NCBI GenBank assembly: GCA_030686995.1
Contig: CM060708.1
Location: 103,298,523-103,362,522, forward strand
Length of the DNA stretch: 64,000 nucleotides
Direction: 5' to 3'
DNA from: Artemisia argyi
Taxonomy: Eukaryota > Streptophyta > Magnoliopsida > Asterales > Asteraceae
Positions 49,034-61,754 of this stretch are shown here, piece by piece. Both the position numbers and the translations under genes were made by a program. How positions within the stretch are numbered: the stretch's first letter is position 1; each line of letters begins with the position of its first letter. The notes under the pieces were generated by a model that saw only the letters and a list, made by a program, of their open reading frames with translations, was not told the origin of the DNA and searched no databases.

Positions 49034-51041
49034 TGATAGCAATCAATTATAGTATATATATAGTATTAGTATCGAGGAGATCCGCAAGAAATACGGATCA
49101 CCCGAGTCGTATCCCAACGAAGGTGTGAATGGAATCTTGAATATCGATTCGTGAAAACCGTGTCGTGAAAAGTGGAATAGTGAAAATGGTGATTAAGAAA
49201 CTCAAATAATGACAAACAATCACAAATTATGCAAGATGTACAAGCTATGTATGCACAAGTGATTAAATTCTAAAAATGGAAATTCAAACGCGATTTTAAA
49301 AACGTAACGTACGATTTAAAACGTAACTTTTAATGAAAAATTATCCTACAAATGTGAAACAATTTTCTAAAAATCTTAAACAACTAAAAAAAATTTTCAG
49401 AAAAAGAAAAATATTTTTTTTAACTTTTTATTTATTTTCTATGAATTTATTTCTATTTTTGTATTTTTAAAATTAATTAAATATAAAAGAAAATGGAAAA
49501 ATAAAAGTGAAAAATGCAAATTTAATTTTGAAAAATCTAAAATATCAGAAAAGAATTTCCTAAAATATTTTTGTATATTTTAAAGCTTTTTATGATTTTT
49601 ATTTAATTTTTTTATTAAAAAGTATTAAAAAAATTGAGTTTAAACTAAGAAAAATTAAGAAAAATAGTAAATCAATTTAGAAAAATCTAAAAATATTACA
49701 GAAAATCAAAGATATTAAAATGAACTTGGAGAAAAATTTTGAAATAAAAATAAGCTGAAAAAGTGCTTATTGAGGCAAAAATAGCTTATCACAAGTGCTT
49801 ATTAATAAGCCCTTGTGTCCAAACTTTGTGTAACTAGCAACAGAGATGTATAATGCTCAAATAAGTCCTATGTAACTCAAATAAGGCCAAGAGTATCACA
49901 GAAATACAAGAGAAAAGCAATAAGCAGTATGAATAAGCTCAAGCTTAAAGTAGAATACCACAGATAAGCCAGATGCAAAGAATCAAGTACAACAACTCTA
50001 ATATACTCAAATTAAGCTCAGAAACCACTAATAAGCTCAGGATATGAGCTCAAATGAGTGCTAGTAGGCCTAAACTTCAAACGTAAAATATCTTTCAAAG
50101 ACTAAACTAGCAGGCTACAATAAGCTGTTCAAATAAGCTCAAGGCTGAAAAGTCAATGGGGCAAAAGCTTCACTGTACTACTGAGATTATAATTTCACTA
50201 AAAGTTCTATCACAATTAACCAATCACTAACCTGAAAGGGGCCTAGAACAGCAGCTTGTAGAGAGACTACAATAAGCAACAGTTGACTTTTTATTTGCTC
50301 TTTTAGTTTGACTAAACTTAAAATCATTCCATCTAATCTACTCCTAATTGAATTATTAAGCTATTATTCAACTAGATTAAGCTAATATGATTTATTTTAT
50401 AACTATCACTACAATGCCTCTAACTGATTACTATTCTACTTAACTGTTAATGAGAATTAGTGCTAACTTTGATTTTTATCAAACTAACCTACTGATTTTA
50501 TGCAATACTCAGTCTATTATTAACCTAAATGAATTACTTACACAATAATATCCAACTATCTAATACCTAATCACAGTAAAACAGGTTATACCAAACACTC
50601 CTTTATTAACCAATCTACTATATGAAACTTTGATTCCAACTACAAATCACTAAATATATGATCAAACAAGCTAAGATCACTCTAACAGATGCTATATGAA
50701 CAATCTAACACAATTAGATCCAATAGAAACACAATATCACAGATCCACAATTCTCAAATAAAGCTAAGTAACACAGAATCAAACTAAAACAGATGGATAT
50801 ACGATCAAACAAGATCAATTATCACAACTACAATAGCAAGCTAAATCAATGAAACAGATACCATTAAGCAGTACTAAAATTAGAAAGTTACCAAATCAAC
50901 TCTCCCTCAGCTAGAACAGAGGGAGCTCACTGAGCTTGCCTATCTTTAAGATAGGCTGAGACCTTCCCTTTTTGTCCCAATCTACCACTCAACTCCAAGT
51001 ATCAATTGATTCAAAATTCTGTTGAATTTGGTTGACTGTTT
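49034..51041 (-). repeat. 5' LTR of Athila element, truncated
   Basis: Matches 36697-38430 apart from a 310-bp segment absent from the left copy. The match ends at GGTTGACTGTT, where a new LTR starts. The U3 half is therefore displaced, presumably beyond the window. Confidence 0.85.
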
Positions 51042-54000
51042 TGTAACAATTCGCAATTTAAGGTTAATTACTATTCCCGGTAAATTTCACTATTCACTTT
51101 TACTATTCATTTTTCCCAAAATTTTCCCGAAATTTGATTTTTGTTTATTGGCCTCGAGTGATAAATCATTTCCATGGCAAATTAAAAGTTTGACACTCAT
51201 CAGATCATTTTCGCGAAAGTTATTAAGGAATTACACGTTTTAGGGTAAAACGTCATTCAAAAATTCTACGCACAATGAAACTCGACCGCGTTAATTTTCC
51301 CCGTATCAGAAAAATGTTTGATACACTCATGATTTAATTGAGAATTAATCATGACTGAGAAAAACATGACCAAATAAACCTCGGCCGTGAAAAACTGGAA
51401 TTTTCATTTTTAAGCATTTTTACTCAGCCGTAACCTTAGCCTATACCTGCACCGCGTTTCTAAGATGATTTGAGTTTTCACATTTTTGGAAAAAGTCAAC
51501 ATATTTTTCCCTCCTCCTTTGACCAAAAATCATTCATTGATTTTATAAATCATTCCTTGATTTTTAGGCTTACGGTTTTATGTCTAAAAGACATTTAATA
51601 CCAACCGACACTAGACTGAGCCCAGTCTAGACATTATAAGTCATTTTAAGTCATTATTATCACATTAGAAAAGTAACATTTTACTTTTCTCAATTTTACA
51701 CAATATTCGTACGTTTTACGTATTACGCGTTTTAGACTCGTGTTTCCAGTTTTAGCAGGGTTTGAGCACCCCAATAGAACCTATCACTCATTTTATATTT
51801 TATTATGGAGTATATTGATAAGTTCTAGCATATTTATAAGTTTCATATTTTTAGGATACCCGGTTTTATGTTTCGTGGCTTAACAACTTACGGTTAGCCT
51901 TTTACGGGTCCAAAACTAGCTCCATAAGTAGGATAATACCAAAAACCACCAACTCATCCTTCCTATCCATTGTGAAACCGACTTAGGGGGGGGAGTCATC
52001 CCCATGTGGCTAAATCTTATGCTTAGAGCCTTAGGATGAGTACATGTGTAAAACTTGCTAAGAAAGCTTCCTAAATATCCCAAGTTAGTAACCTCCTCAT
52101 TCTAGCTTATATATACTTCTATTTTATGATAAGAAAACTCATTTCCTTCCTTTCTTCATCACTAAAAACGCCACACACATAAATCCCTAGCACCATGATC
52201 CTTTGATCTTCAAACTACAAGTTACACTACAAAGTTCAAGGCCTAGTGATTCCCTACATGAATCTCTAGTTTGTTTGGTGATTCCATGGTTAAATTAGGA
52301 GCTACACAAGGAGTTAGGGGCTGAGGTTAAAGGGTTTTCACAAGGGTAAGATCAATGGTTAGCAAGGGTTGTGGTGATTGGTTGAAAGCTTAGGTTTAGT
52401 GTCCTAGTTCCATACTTGATTCCCTTTCTTAAGTGAAAGCCAAAAGTTGTAAGCAAAACCCTAACATACTTCTTGTTAAATATCATAATCATGTTATTTA
52501 CATATCATTCATGCTATATTATATCTTGTGATCATGTCCATGCTGTATAAAAATGGGTAAAACAAGTTATTACAAATGATTGTTAAGTTAAGTTATTTAA
52601 ACAAGTAAACTAGTAACTTTCTTGGTATAATCTGATCAAAATGGTAAAATTATAATATTGGATCATTACATATTGTAGTAGAGGACCTAACAAGGAAACC
52701 ATGACAATTTGAACCACCTAAAACGAGTACACGAGTCAAAAGTTATGACCATTTGAAATTACCAAAACTTTACGGCAAATCTGCCAAATATTTCTGTGAC
52801 AGAACATAAAACACGAAAAAAGAGGCCTTTCTGGTCCGTTTCATGAAAAAAGACCAAGAGGTCTTATGACCTAGATTCAAGACCACAACCATGGCTAGAG
52901 CCAAGGTTGAGTCTCAAGACCATGGAACAATGACCAAAGGTCATGGCAAGGCCATGACTAAATGACCATATAAACTTACTTAGGCGAAAACATGAACCAA
53001 AGAGTTGGCGATAACTTAAACATACAATTTGGATCTACTTCATCTAAAGAACCATGAGATATTACAAGAAATTGTCATACAAGTTATACGAAACTCACCC
53101 TAATAACAATCTTCATGTAATCATAAACTTTCCTAAGTTTATTCAAATATTGGACATGTAACTTTTCGGATCAAAACTTATATATATATATATATATTTT
53201 ATCAACTACTACAATAGTAGGGAGCCTCATGTGAGGAGTTCATTATGTAAGCCGCCGAGATGAGTTGTGGATTTACGAATTAAAGTGTCCTAGCTCCTCG
53301 AACGTTTACTATATGACTTATGAATTATGTCGGCCCGAACGGTAGTAAACGATATATAAACTATACATGTTTCATGAACCATTTCTTTTCATATACTTAC
53401 ACTATACAAACTACCACATCATGGACTAAATGCAAGACGTATATAGGCAATTCTTCGTATTCTTAGACATTATTCCAAACCTAAGTTACAACAATTATTC
53501 TAGGTTGCTCGTAGAAGTTCTTACGGCATATCCATCATTCTCATTATACATCATCCAACTCAAGGTGAGTTCATAGCCCCACTTTCTATTATTTAACTAT
53601 TTTACAAACCCATGGGGGGAATACATGCTATTATTTTTCTACTCGAACACAATGCTTTCTACTGTATGCTATCCGACTATGTTTTATTATCACTAAGTAA
53701 CATCCTTGCCAAACCAAGATCCCTTATTATGAACCATTTAATCACTAGTAATAGTGAGCACGAATATTGTGAATAGGCCTATTGGGATTGACGAATCCCA
53801 TTTGTGTGGAACAACTACGAGTTCAAACAAACGCACTAATATTTGAGACATAGGTATGACGGCAAAATACCTACCGGGATAACTCCACCGATTGATATTG
53901 GTACCCGTTAACGTTTTGGTGTCATAAGCTTAGTGAATTAATAACCGTTCCGGGCGTATAACAATGTAGCCCATCTTTGTTTTCCAACCATTGGTGTGAA

Positions 54001-54272
54001 CCTATAACTCACACTACCAACATATTGTGTTCAAACATTAAACAAACTCTATGAATATCACTCAACCTTTGTGTTGACCTCTCAAGCATGTATTTCAGGT
54101 TCATGATGATCAAGGATGGCACAGAAGGGCACGGATACTCAAAAGGGCTATAAATTTTATTATCATTCAAAAACTCATTTAATGTAAATTGTAAACATGG
54201 AACCATCTGGGACCTCATTTTGTAATCTCTGATATTTATATAATTTGAATAATAAATCTTTTAAAACGACTC
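51042..54272 (+). repeat. Partial LTR of a further gypsy-type element
   Basis: Begins TGTAACAATTCGCAATTTA exactly where the Athila LTR match ends. A TATA box (TTATATATA, 52107-52115) with a downstream leader near 52150 supports a promoter. No coding frame lies in the 3.2 kb. Its right end is not reached because the copia element interrupts at 54273. Chromovirus affiliation is inferred from the TGTAAC start and length. A (TA)n tract lies at 53181-53197. Confidence 0.6.
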
Positions 54273-54682
54273 TATTAATACAAATATCGCCTAAAAACGT
54301 TATTTATATTTTACGATCTTTGCTAAGTTTTGTTAATGACAAAGTATGAACTTTAGCTAAGAGTAAATCATCACTTTGAGTGTTCAAGTCTTGTTTAACT
54401 AATGTTTACATTTCCTTTTAAACTAAACATTGTTTTTATTTCTTAAATTAGAAAGTGTCTTGTCACATCACACTTATTTCTTAAAATAGAATTGTCACAT
54501 CACATTTATGGCAAGTTTTGTCTATATGTATTTATGGTAAGAAATGTGTTTGACTTGCTTTGATGTGGCTTACAAGTTTTGTGTTTGACTTGATTTAAGT
54601 GATGTGACATTGTTTGGTTGCTAGGAGTTATGAGACAAGACCTTGTTTGGTTTGAAGAGTTATTGCAAAAACCTACTGCAGA

Positions 54683-54750
54683 CCCGGCGGTACCCGGGGG
54701 GTACACGGGCGGAACCCATCTGAGGGTTCCGCCTGATCCGCCAGACATGC
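54683..54750 (+). promoter_or_regulatory. GC-rich inverted repeats upstream of SIRE-type TATA box
   Basis: GGCGGAACC and GGTTCCGCC are perfect inverses around a short loop, flanked by GGCGGTACCC and GATCCGCCAGA. The block ends about 15-20 bp before the TATA box. It recurs in the 3' LTR (63815-63882). Confidence 0.72.
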
Positions 54751-55066
54751 AGAATAGTTTGCTATAAATACCAAACCATTTGTTTGTTTTGTGTAACCTT
54801 TTAGGACTTATTCTCACATATTCTTTCAACTAACTCAGTAACCCTTGACTTGTGTGATTCTCTTATGTAGCAAGGAACTCCACAAGATCATTCAAGAAGT
54901 TGCAAGCTTCAACTCTAAAGTTGCAAGTCTTGGTAACTTGATCATGTATAAGCTTTGGTAGTTTATACTTCATGTGTGTCATGTATGTAGAAGTTATAGG
55001 TTAGTATTTTAGGCCTCAAAATACGTAGTGTGTTGGGAGTTGTTGTACCCTAGTAAAAGAACTAAC

Positions 55067-55203
55067 GGGAGTGGTTGTACCCTTGGTAAAGAACTCGACA
55101 TCTAGCTTTGTGTCGGTAAAAGTGTAAGCGATGAATGGGAGTGGTTGTACCCTTGTAAAAGAACTCGACATCTAGCTTTGTGTCGGTAAAAGTATAAGCG
55201 ACG
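55067..55203 (+). repeat. Tandem duplication in SIRE-type LTR
   Basis: Two copies of about 69 bp containing GGGAGTGGTTGTACCCTTG and GACATCTAGCTTTGTGTCGG, plus a partial third copy upstream near 55034. Confidence 0.85.
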
Positions 55204-55701
55204 TGTAAGGTTTTCTCCGCCGGTGAAAGGAGCTTGTTGATTAGTGTTTATAACTCTCGAGTTGGAAACTCGGGGCGTGGATGTAGGGCAAGAAAAAAGA
55301 GCCCTTGTAGCCGAACCACGATAAACTATCGTGTTGTGGTTTGATTGTTTCTTTCTCTACCTTTGCTTATTATATGTTGTTGTTTAGTTAGAATTGTTGA
55401 TCACATATAAAGCTTTTCAAAGAACCAAAACAAGCAATGTTGTTCTTACATCTTTGAACATAAGTAAAGCTTTTCAAAGAACTAAATAAGCAAAGTTAAG
55501 ATCATTACAAGTAAAGCTTTTCAAAGTATGAAACAAGTTAAGTTGGAATTGTTATTCACATGTAAAGTCTATTCAAAGAATCAAACATATTAAGTTGTGC
55601 TTATATCTTTAACCAAACGTCAAGTTCTCAAAGGTTATTTAAGCTGAATAAGAATCGAAAAAGCGGTAAACTATTCAACCCCCCTTCTAGTTTTCCACAA
55701 T

Positions 55702-55714
55702 TGGCATCAGGAGC
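55702..55714 (+). other. Primer-binding site of SIRE-type element
   Basis: TGGCATCAGGAGC, a diverged tRNA-Met-type site two bases after the LTR. Confidence 0.8.
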
Positions 55715-55768
55715 TACGTTACTCAAGATCTTTAAAATATAATGTATTTTAAAACTTGGATCGATCCA

Positions 55769-56336
55769 TGGATTTTGAAAATCTCAAAGAAGGGCAACCT
55801 ATTCAAAACCAACCGCTATTTGAAAAAGAAAACTTACTTGAATGGAAAAGTAATTTTGAAAACTATGTAAAATCAATTGATCAAGATCTTTGGCATATTA
55901 TTTCTTTTGGTAATTTCAAACCAAAGAAAACAAGTTTTTGAAAACCAAGATAACTATCTTAAACTTGATAAAAATACTAAAGCTAAAACAATGCTTTACA
56001 AAGCTTTAGTACCAAATATGAAAGAATGTATTTTTGTCAAAAGGCTAATGATGTTTGAAAAATATGGTAAACTTTCATCAAAGAATATGTCAAGTCAAAG
56101 ATGATCAATTTAATCTTACATATGAATTAGAAGTTTTAGAAAAACTAATTGATAGACACTTAGTAGAAGTTAATACATGTGCTACTAGTTTAAATGTTTT
56201 AAATGAAGGTACAAGTGAAGATGAGTACGTGTGTTTTGTTGAACCTGCTTGCGTATCTTGGAATGTAATGGAAGTTGACAAAGACAATGATCCGGTAGTT
56301 TATTGTCAACTTATTGATACAACAAGCAAGGTGTAA
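55769..56336 (+). pseudogene. SIRE-type gag remnant
   Basis: MDFENLKEGQPIQNQPLF at 55769, then NLLEWKSNFENYVKSIDQDL matching the start of SIRE/Maximus gag. The frame shifts after GNFKPKK near 55930 and again near 56100. LKALDEG-like and zinc-finger regions are not recognisable; an acidic stretch follows to 56336. Heavily eroded and shortened. Confidence 0.7.
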
Positions 56337-59300
56337 GTAAAGGTGATTACTCGTGTCAAGCTCGTTGTTGTCTTGCTTGCGATTCATGGATTAACTCGGA
56401 TGAAGATGAAGTCAATCATCCGGTTTGTGATTCCATACTAGATAAAACATCAAGCAAGGTACACTTTGAAACCAAACTATTTTGCTTTGATTAATTTATC
56501 CTAGAGTTTTCTAAACTATAAAATGAGTCTAAACATTTGTGCAACATGGACCTAAAAGCTATCTTCAAGAATGAGTCTTTAAAATCTCTTAAGAATATCT
56601 TTAAAAAGGAAATCTTATTGGAAGATAAAATGTCTAGAATTAAGAGTAATGTTGAAATTAATCTAGAATGTAAATTATGTCTAGATTACAAACATGAGAT
56701 TAAAATGCAAAATGAGAAAAGAAAAATTATTAGTTAAATTTGATGAAAGCTCAAAATCTCTTGAAAGATTGTTGGGGAGTCAAAGGTTGTTTAAAGATAA
56801 AACCGGATTAAGATTTAACTCAAAAGCACCATTAACTAATAAAACAAAGCAAGTAAAATTTGTCTAACCTAGAAGAAAGACTTAGAGATAATTCTATCTC
56901 TAATAGAAACTCATGATAAAAAAATTAAGATTATCATGCTCTATGCCTTTATATGATTGTCTAACCTTCTTGGATACATGAGTTATTGAGTTTCAAAGCA
57001 TGTCGTCAAACCAAGTCTTTACGCTTAATGCTTATTCGCTTGATAGCATCTCTATGCAATTTAAAAGGTACGCATTACTTAAACTTGACTTTGGTTATAT
57101 CTTGTCTCTAGCATTATGTGCTCAAATATGTGTTATTTATAATACTCTAGAGTGTCTACCTGCTATTTGTAAATAATTAAGATTAGATTCTATGCAACAA
57201 GGAATTTAGTCTTTAGTACTAATAAGGAGATATAAGGTGTTTTGGTTATTTAACCATCAAGAGATAAACACGAAAAACTCTTGAGTTTGTCTCACTCAAC
57301 TCTTGCTTACAAGTGAGCTAACTAAGAATCTCCTAAGTGTTAAAATGTCTAACACTTTTGTGATGCTTGCAAAACAAACCTTTGTTAAACAATTTTTTCA
57401 AACACCATACTTCGAGTCTTTAATTGTGTCTTTCTTCAATCACTCCTTTATAATCTCACATAAAACACACAAGGTAAAATAAATCACAATTAGCATATAT
57501 TAGGATGTGTGAAAGAAAATAAGTTTTCAACATCTAGGATTTACACATCAAATGTGACACATAGTCTAATGATGTTGTACCTCTTGGACTTTTTAAAAAT
57601 AAATAGAGTTCATAGTGTCTTAAGTAAGAAAACCTAAAGAGTCGAGGAGTCGTTGAATATGACATTTAACGAGTGATCTCCTCCTTCTATGATATCATCT
57701 TTGGTAGATGATAACTTAGTCGAAAGTCAAATGATGGCAAGACAAGCATGAAGTTAAAGTACAAAACAACATCTTCTCACCTTGAGTTAAACATTAAATC
57801 AAGTAAAATTGACATAAATTATAAAACTTGATTTATAGGTTATTAGTTGTGTCTAAACAAATTCAACAAAAACAATTTTTGGAATTTAGAATAAAACAAA
57901 TAGTGAAACGAAGTTGATATTTCAAAGTAATCAAGTGAGTATAGTGTCAATATTTGAAAGACTTTTTGATAATAAAAGCAAGGCACAAAAGCAAAGGATT
58001 TTAACTTAAAGACATTCCTAGTTGCTCTCTTGTTCTCAATGGTTAAGTTATTGATGACTTATCAATAATGAGATTAGTAAATCCGCAGGTAAAATTAAAC
58101 GTAGAGAAATGTTTGGAAGACTACTTGTTCTCATAACAATTAGATTCAACATTATGTTTAGTTTTTGTCTATGTGATCGTGTTAAAGAAGATCCTAAAAC
58201 AACTCTTTAATTGAGCCTATTTGGATACATCATAAGGTACTACACAACTAGGATTATGGTCTCCCAAAAGAACGGGAATAGAAACCATAGTGTATGCCAA
58301 ATGGAATTATGTCGGTAATAAGTTGATAAGAAAAGCACAAGTGGTACTTGCACTTTTATACTTACTTACCCAATGATTCTCCAAAACGCGTAAGATTCTC
58401 AAATTAGTATCGAATGGAGAAGCACATCAACAAGCTCCGCTTGAACAAGCAAATTCGCGTCAACAACGGAATTCATCTTATCAACGTTGTTATCCCTTCA
58501 ACAAAGGAAGCATCGACTTCAGCGACAATTCAATTCATTATGTTCTTTATAGACATATTTGTGATCCATCATCATCGCCTTGGTAAGATTGTTCATTGAG
58601 GAACGTCTTATCTAAGAAAGTCTTCTACATTAACTATTTCATCCACGCGTTAACAAAATCTCTTGAAAGTGAAGCATTCATAATTCCTAGGCTTAGTCAA
58701 AGACTCATAAGACCTAAAACCTTAAGGTTTGAACGTTAGGATAAAACCATAAAAATCAAGACAAATTATTTTTTGAGTTTCTCCCTGCAGAACCCACGGT
58801 ACCTTCAGACCATACGGGCGGAACCCATTTTTTGGTTCCGCCTGGTCCGCCAAACCTCAGAATGTTTAATTTTTAACTTCAAAGCCAAACATCCTCTTAA
58901 CTTCATCATCCACTTTCAAACAGCCATCACCTTCTCAAAAACACATATCCTCACGAATTTTAGGGCTTCTAATCCAATCTCTTCCAATCCAATTAACTTT
59001 GTAAGTATTCTAATCACAATTGCACTTTTAATTTAATTAAAACATTTGTGCTTACAATCATTAACTAGAATCTTAGGGCTTTTGCATAAAACTTCATGAT
59101 TCATGAAAAACTTGGTGCCAAGTCAATTATGTATTTCATTAGTTAAGAAATGTATCTTTTCATTGTTACTTTGATTTACCAAACACACCAAGAGCATTAT
59201 TTTTCTAATTGCAACATGATTCATCACCACATTGTTAAAACAAATGAAAAACATCATTTAAACATCACTTGCATACTATCTCTTGAATGCTAAAGGGGGT

Positions 59301-59528
59301 ACATAACTAATATGTATTTTTGGGTACATTCAATCGAAGACACATTCAATTAGGAGAGTGTTGGTTATCTTTTGGTTTTACAACAAAATTTGAATAACAA
59401 AACGATTTGGGAATCAAAATGAGTTGAGATAACCATGTCTTCACATTGTCTTGCATATAAGAATATATTAGAACATCCTCGTTGTTAAAAGTCATTAACA
59501 TACAATTTTATGTTTTCTAGGAATCAAC
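56337..59528 (+). other. Internal non-coding region of SIRE-type element
   Basis: Many stops in all frames and no recognisable pol. A second copy of the GC-rich GGCGGAACC/GGTTCCGCC motif lies at 58793-58857. Confidence 0.6.
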
Positions 59529-60644
59529 ATGCCTCCCGCAAACAAATCCGATCACAAAGAAACCCTTAAATACATGCCCAAACACCATATGACCAAAGGT
59601 CTCAACCCGGTTCAAGTAGAAACCTTTAAGGCATTAGAAAAACGCTATGTTCACAAAGGTAGAACCATTGATCCATCCTTTCTAGAAGGAACATCTATTC
59701 GCCAAAACTTTTCCGCAATTCACTTTGATTGTCTCCTTGATATAGATGAGCCCATTTGTCCTAGGTTCATCTTGGAATTTTATGCAACCGTAAACCTTTC
59801 CTCATGTGCCGGTGGTAGGATTTCATTAAACTTCACAACCAATCAAATATCACATGACATAGATTTAAAAGACTTAGCTATAATTCTTGGTGTACCAAAT
59901 GAGGGAACTTGCCTCTACACGGATAAGTGGCCCATTTCAAGTCTTGATACTATTGATCGTTTTTATCCATACGATACACCTCTTGCTAGTAAGGAAACTA
60001 TTAAGTAACACCTCTTTGTTAGAACCTCTACCACTAGGGTGAACCGTTCGGGGAATACTATAGATAAGGATCCTTTTGGTATGGAGCTCAATGAGCTTAA
60101 ACCGCAATTTAAGAAATGGGAAGAAATTCTTAGGGCTAACGTCATAAGTACCATAGGAAATAGAGATCACATCAACACATGTCTTTGCTATATGCTCTAT
60201 AGCATTTCAACCGGTCAACCCTTCAACTTAGCCTACTACCTAGCCAAAAGGATGGCCAACATATCTTTAGTTGGAACAACCGCTCTTCCCTATGGTATGC
60301 TTCTTACCCGCCTCTTTAGAGCAATCTCACCCATTTCTCCTAACGAAGATGGAACACGTCTTGACTATTTTCTTGTTCCTCACACCTTCGTTCCCCTAAG
60401 TGATAAACGTGTTTACAAAAATAAGGGCAAACGTACTCGATCACCTACACCATCACCATCATCATCATCATCCGGAATGAGCGAGGATGATAAACTTCCC
60501 AACTCTAAGTTACCTCCTTTAGAATACCTTCAAGCTCTCCCCATCATTGACAATGATTCTCAAGAATTCAAGCAAACCAAAGGAATGTTCAAGTGTTTTG
60601 GAAGGTACCTAAACAAGCTCAAAAAGAAGATAGACCGGTTGTGA
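59529..60644 (+). pseudogene. Putative plant transposon protein ORF with one stop
   Basis: A single frame of 371 codons from ATG 59529 is broken by one TAA at 60006-60008; reading resumes in the same frame. The first part (FKALEKRYVHKGRTIDPSFL, FILEFYATVNLSSCAGGRIS, LKDLAIILGVPNEG) and the second (KPQFKKWEEILRANVISTIG, HINTCLCYMLYSISTGQPFN) match the layout of the domain annotated as putative plant transposon protein, found as an extra ORF in large plant retrotransposons; its function is unknown. A Ser/Pro linker (SPTPSPSSSSSG) and a short basic tail follow. The stop could be a C-to-T change of a CAA codon. With one defect in 371 codons the ORF was intact until recently. Confidence 0.78.
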
Positions 60645-60999
60645 GAAGATTAAGGAGTGTTTGGCATAAGAATGCTTTAGAATCGTCTTTGTGTTAAAAC
60701 TATGTGAATTATGTGTTTTTCACTTTCATGGTTTATTATGTTTGTTGAATTATGTTTGTATGAAATTTTATGCATAATGACAATGTTTAAGGTGTTTGTC
60801 ATCTTTTCTATGCTTATGGGAATTCTTACTAAGTATAGTAAAATCCTCGACCTCAAGGTCAAAGTCCCATGATTGGTATGTTTACATGTCTAATTTTTGC
60901 ATTGCCTAACCAGTAATACATTATCTTTTTGATTTTAGGAGTTTTCAAAAATTTTGAAAATCGTCTCGCGGGTCAAAAACGCGGACTGCCTAATTTTTT

Positions 61000-61140
61000 A
61001 CCCCTGGCGGATCTGGCGGTACCCAAAATTGGGGTCCGCCAGTGTGTTTTCTGGGAATTCCAGAAATGGCCCAACGGACGAGGCGGTACCCTCAAATGGG
61101 TTCCGCCAGTGTCTTCTGAGGGATCCGCCAGACACCTGCA
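61000..61140 (+). repeat. GC-rich GGCGGTACC/GGTTCCGCC block, internal copy
   Basis: GGCGGATCTGGCGGTACC, GGGGTCCGCCAG, GGCGGTACCC, GGGTTCCGCCAG and GGATCCGCCAGAC within 140 bp of AT-rich sequence; the same vocabulary as the LTR block at 54683. Confidence 0.75.
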
Positions 61141-61754
61141 GAAAATTCTTCCATTTTTCTTAAGTCCAAAACTTTTAATGTGTCAAAACCATTATCTTAA
61201 GTGAGAAACATCTTCCATTAACTCCAATAACCATATTAGAACAACTCTCACTCACTAAAACAATTAGGAAAGCCACTTCCCTCCAAAAATTCAAATTCAA
61301 ACATAACTAACCCAAGGAACCCTTTTAAAGGATCCTTCAAACCATTGAAACATTTTCAACTAAATCACATCCCATGATCACAAAGCATTGAGTGCATATG
61401 TTGATCTTTCACTCCACCCTATTCCATTGAATTAACATCAAATGATGTGACATGGTCATGAAAATCATTTGAAACCTCATTCTTTGAATGGTAGAACATC
61501 AAATCCAAACACCCATTTCAACACCTTTTCAACCTTATAAATTTGAAAGTTTTGCAACAATTCAAATCACACCATAACCATCAAAATCCTTCTCAAAAAC
61601 CACTAAGATTAGTGTCAAACCTTGTTGCTTCAACAAAACCGTCAAGTCAAGCTCATCATCTTCAAGTGATGCTTCGCTTAACATTTCTTCACCTATCCAA
61701 GATTTCCTTAACCTCACTACCTCAACACCATCCTAAACACATTTCAATACCAAT

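Larger units (their letters stand above)
36697..51041 (-). mobile_element. Athila-lineage gypsy element, degenerate and nested
   Basis: It reads on the minus strand: 5' LTR (49034-51041, truncated by another LTR), primer-binding site 49008-49025, gag, protease, reverse transcriptase, RNase H, integrase, 3' untranslated region and 3' LTR (36697-39857). A SIRE-type LTR (45016-46262) with its leader replaces the second half of protease. The LTRs match over about 1.7 kb with moderate divergence, so it is older than the element at 9966. The left LTR lacks about 310 bp present in the right LTR (49259-49575). Confidence 0.88.
54273..55699 (+). repeat. 5' LTR of SIRE-type element
   Basis: Starts TATTAATACAAATATCGCC (3' copy: TGTTAATAC...), so the first TG has mutated. 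Ends TTCTAGTTTTCCACA. TATA box CTATAAATAC at 54762-54771. Confidence 0.88.

Noticed and set aside
54506..54829. 107-codon minus-strand frame, repeated at 63638-63961
   Set aside because: Repeated only because it lies in both LTRs; antisense to the U3 promoter block, with no protein similarity.
60929..61204. 91-codon frame in the copia element
   Set aside because: Reads through the GC-rich inverted-repeat block; an overlapping frame of similar length exists and neither resembles a protein family.
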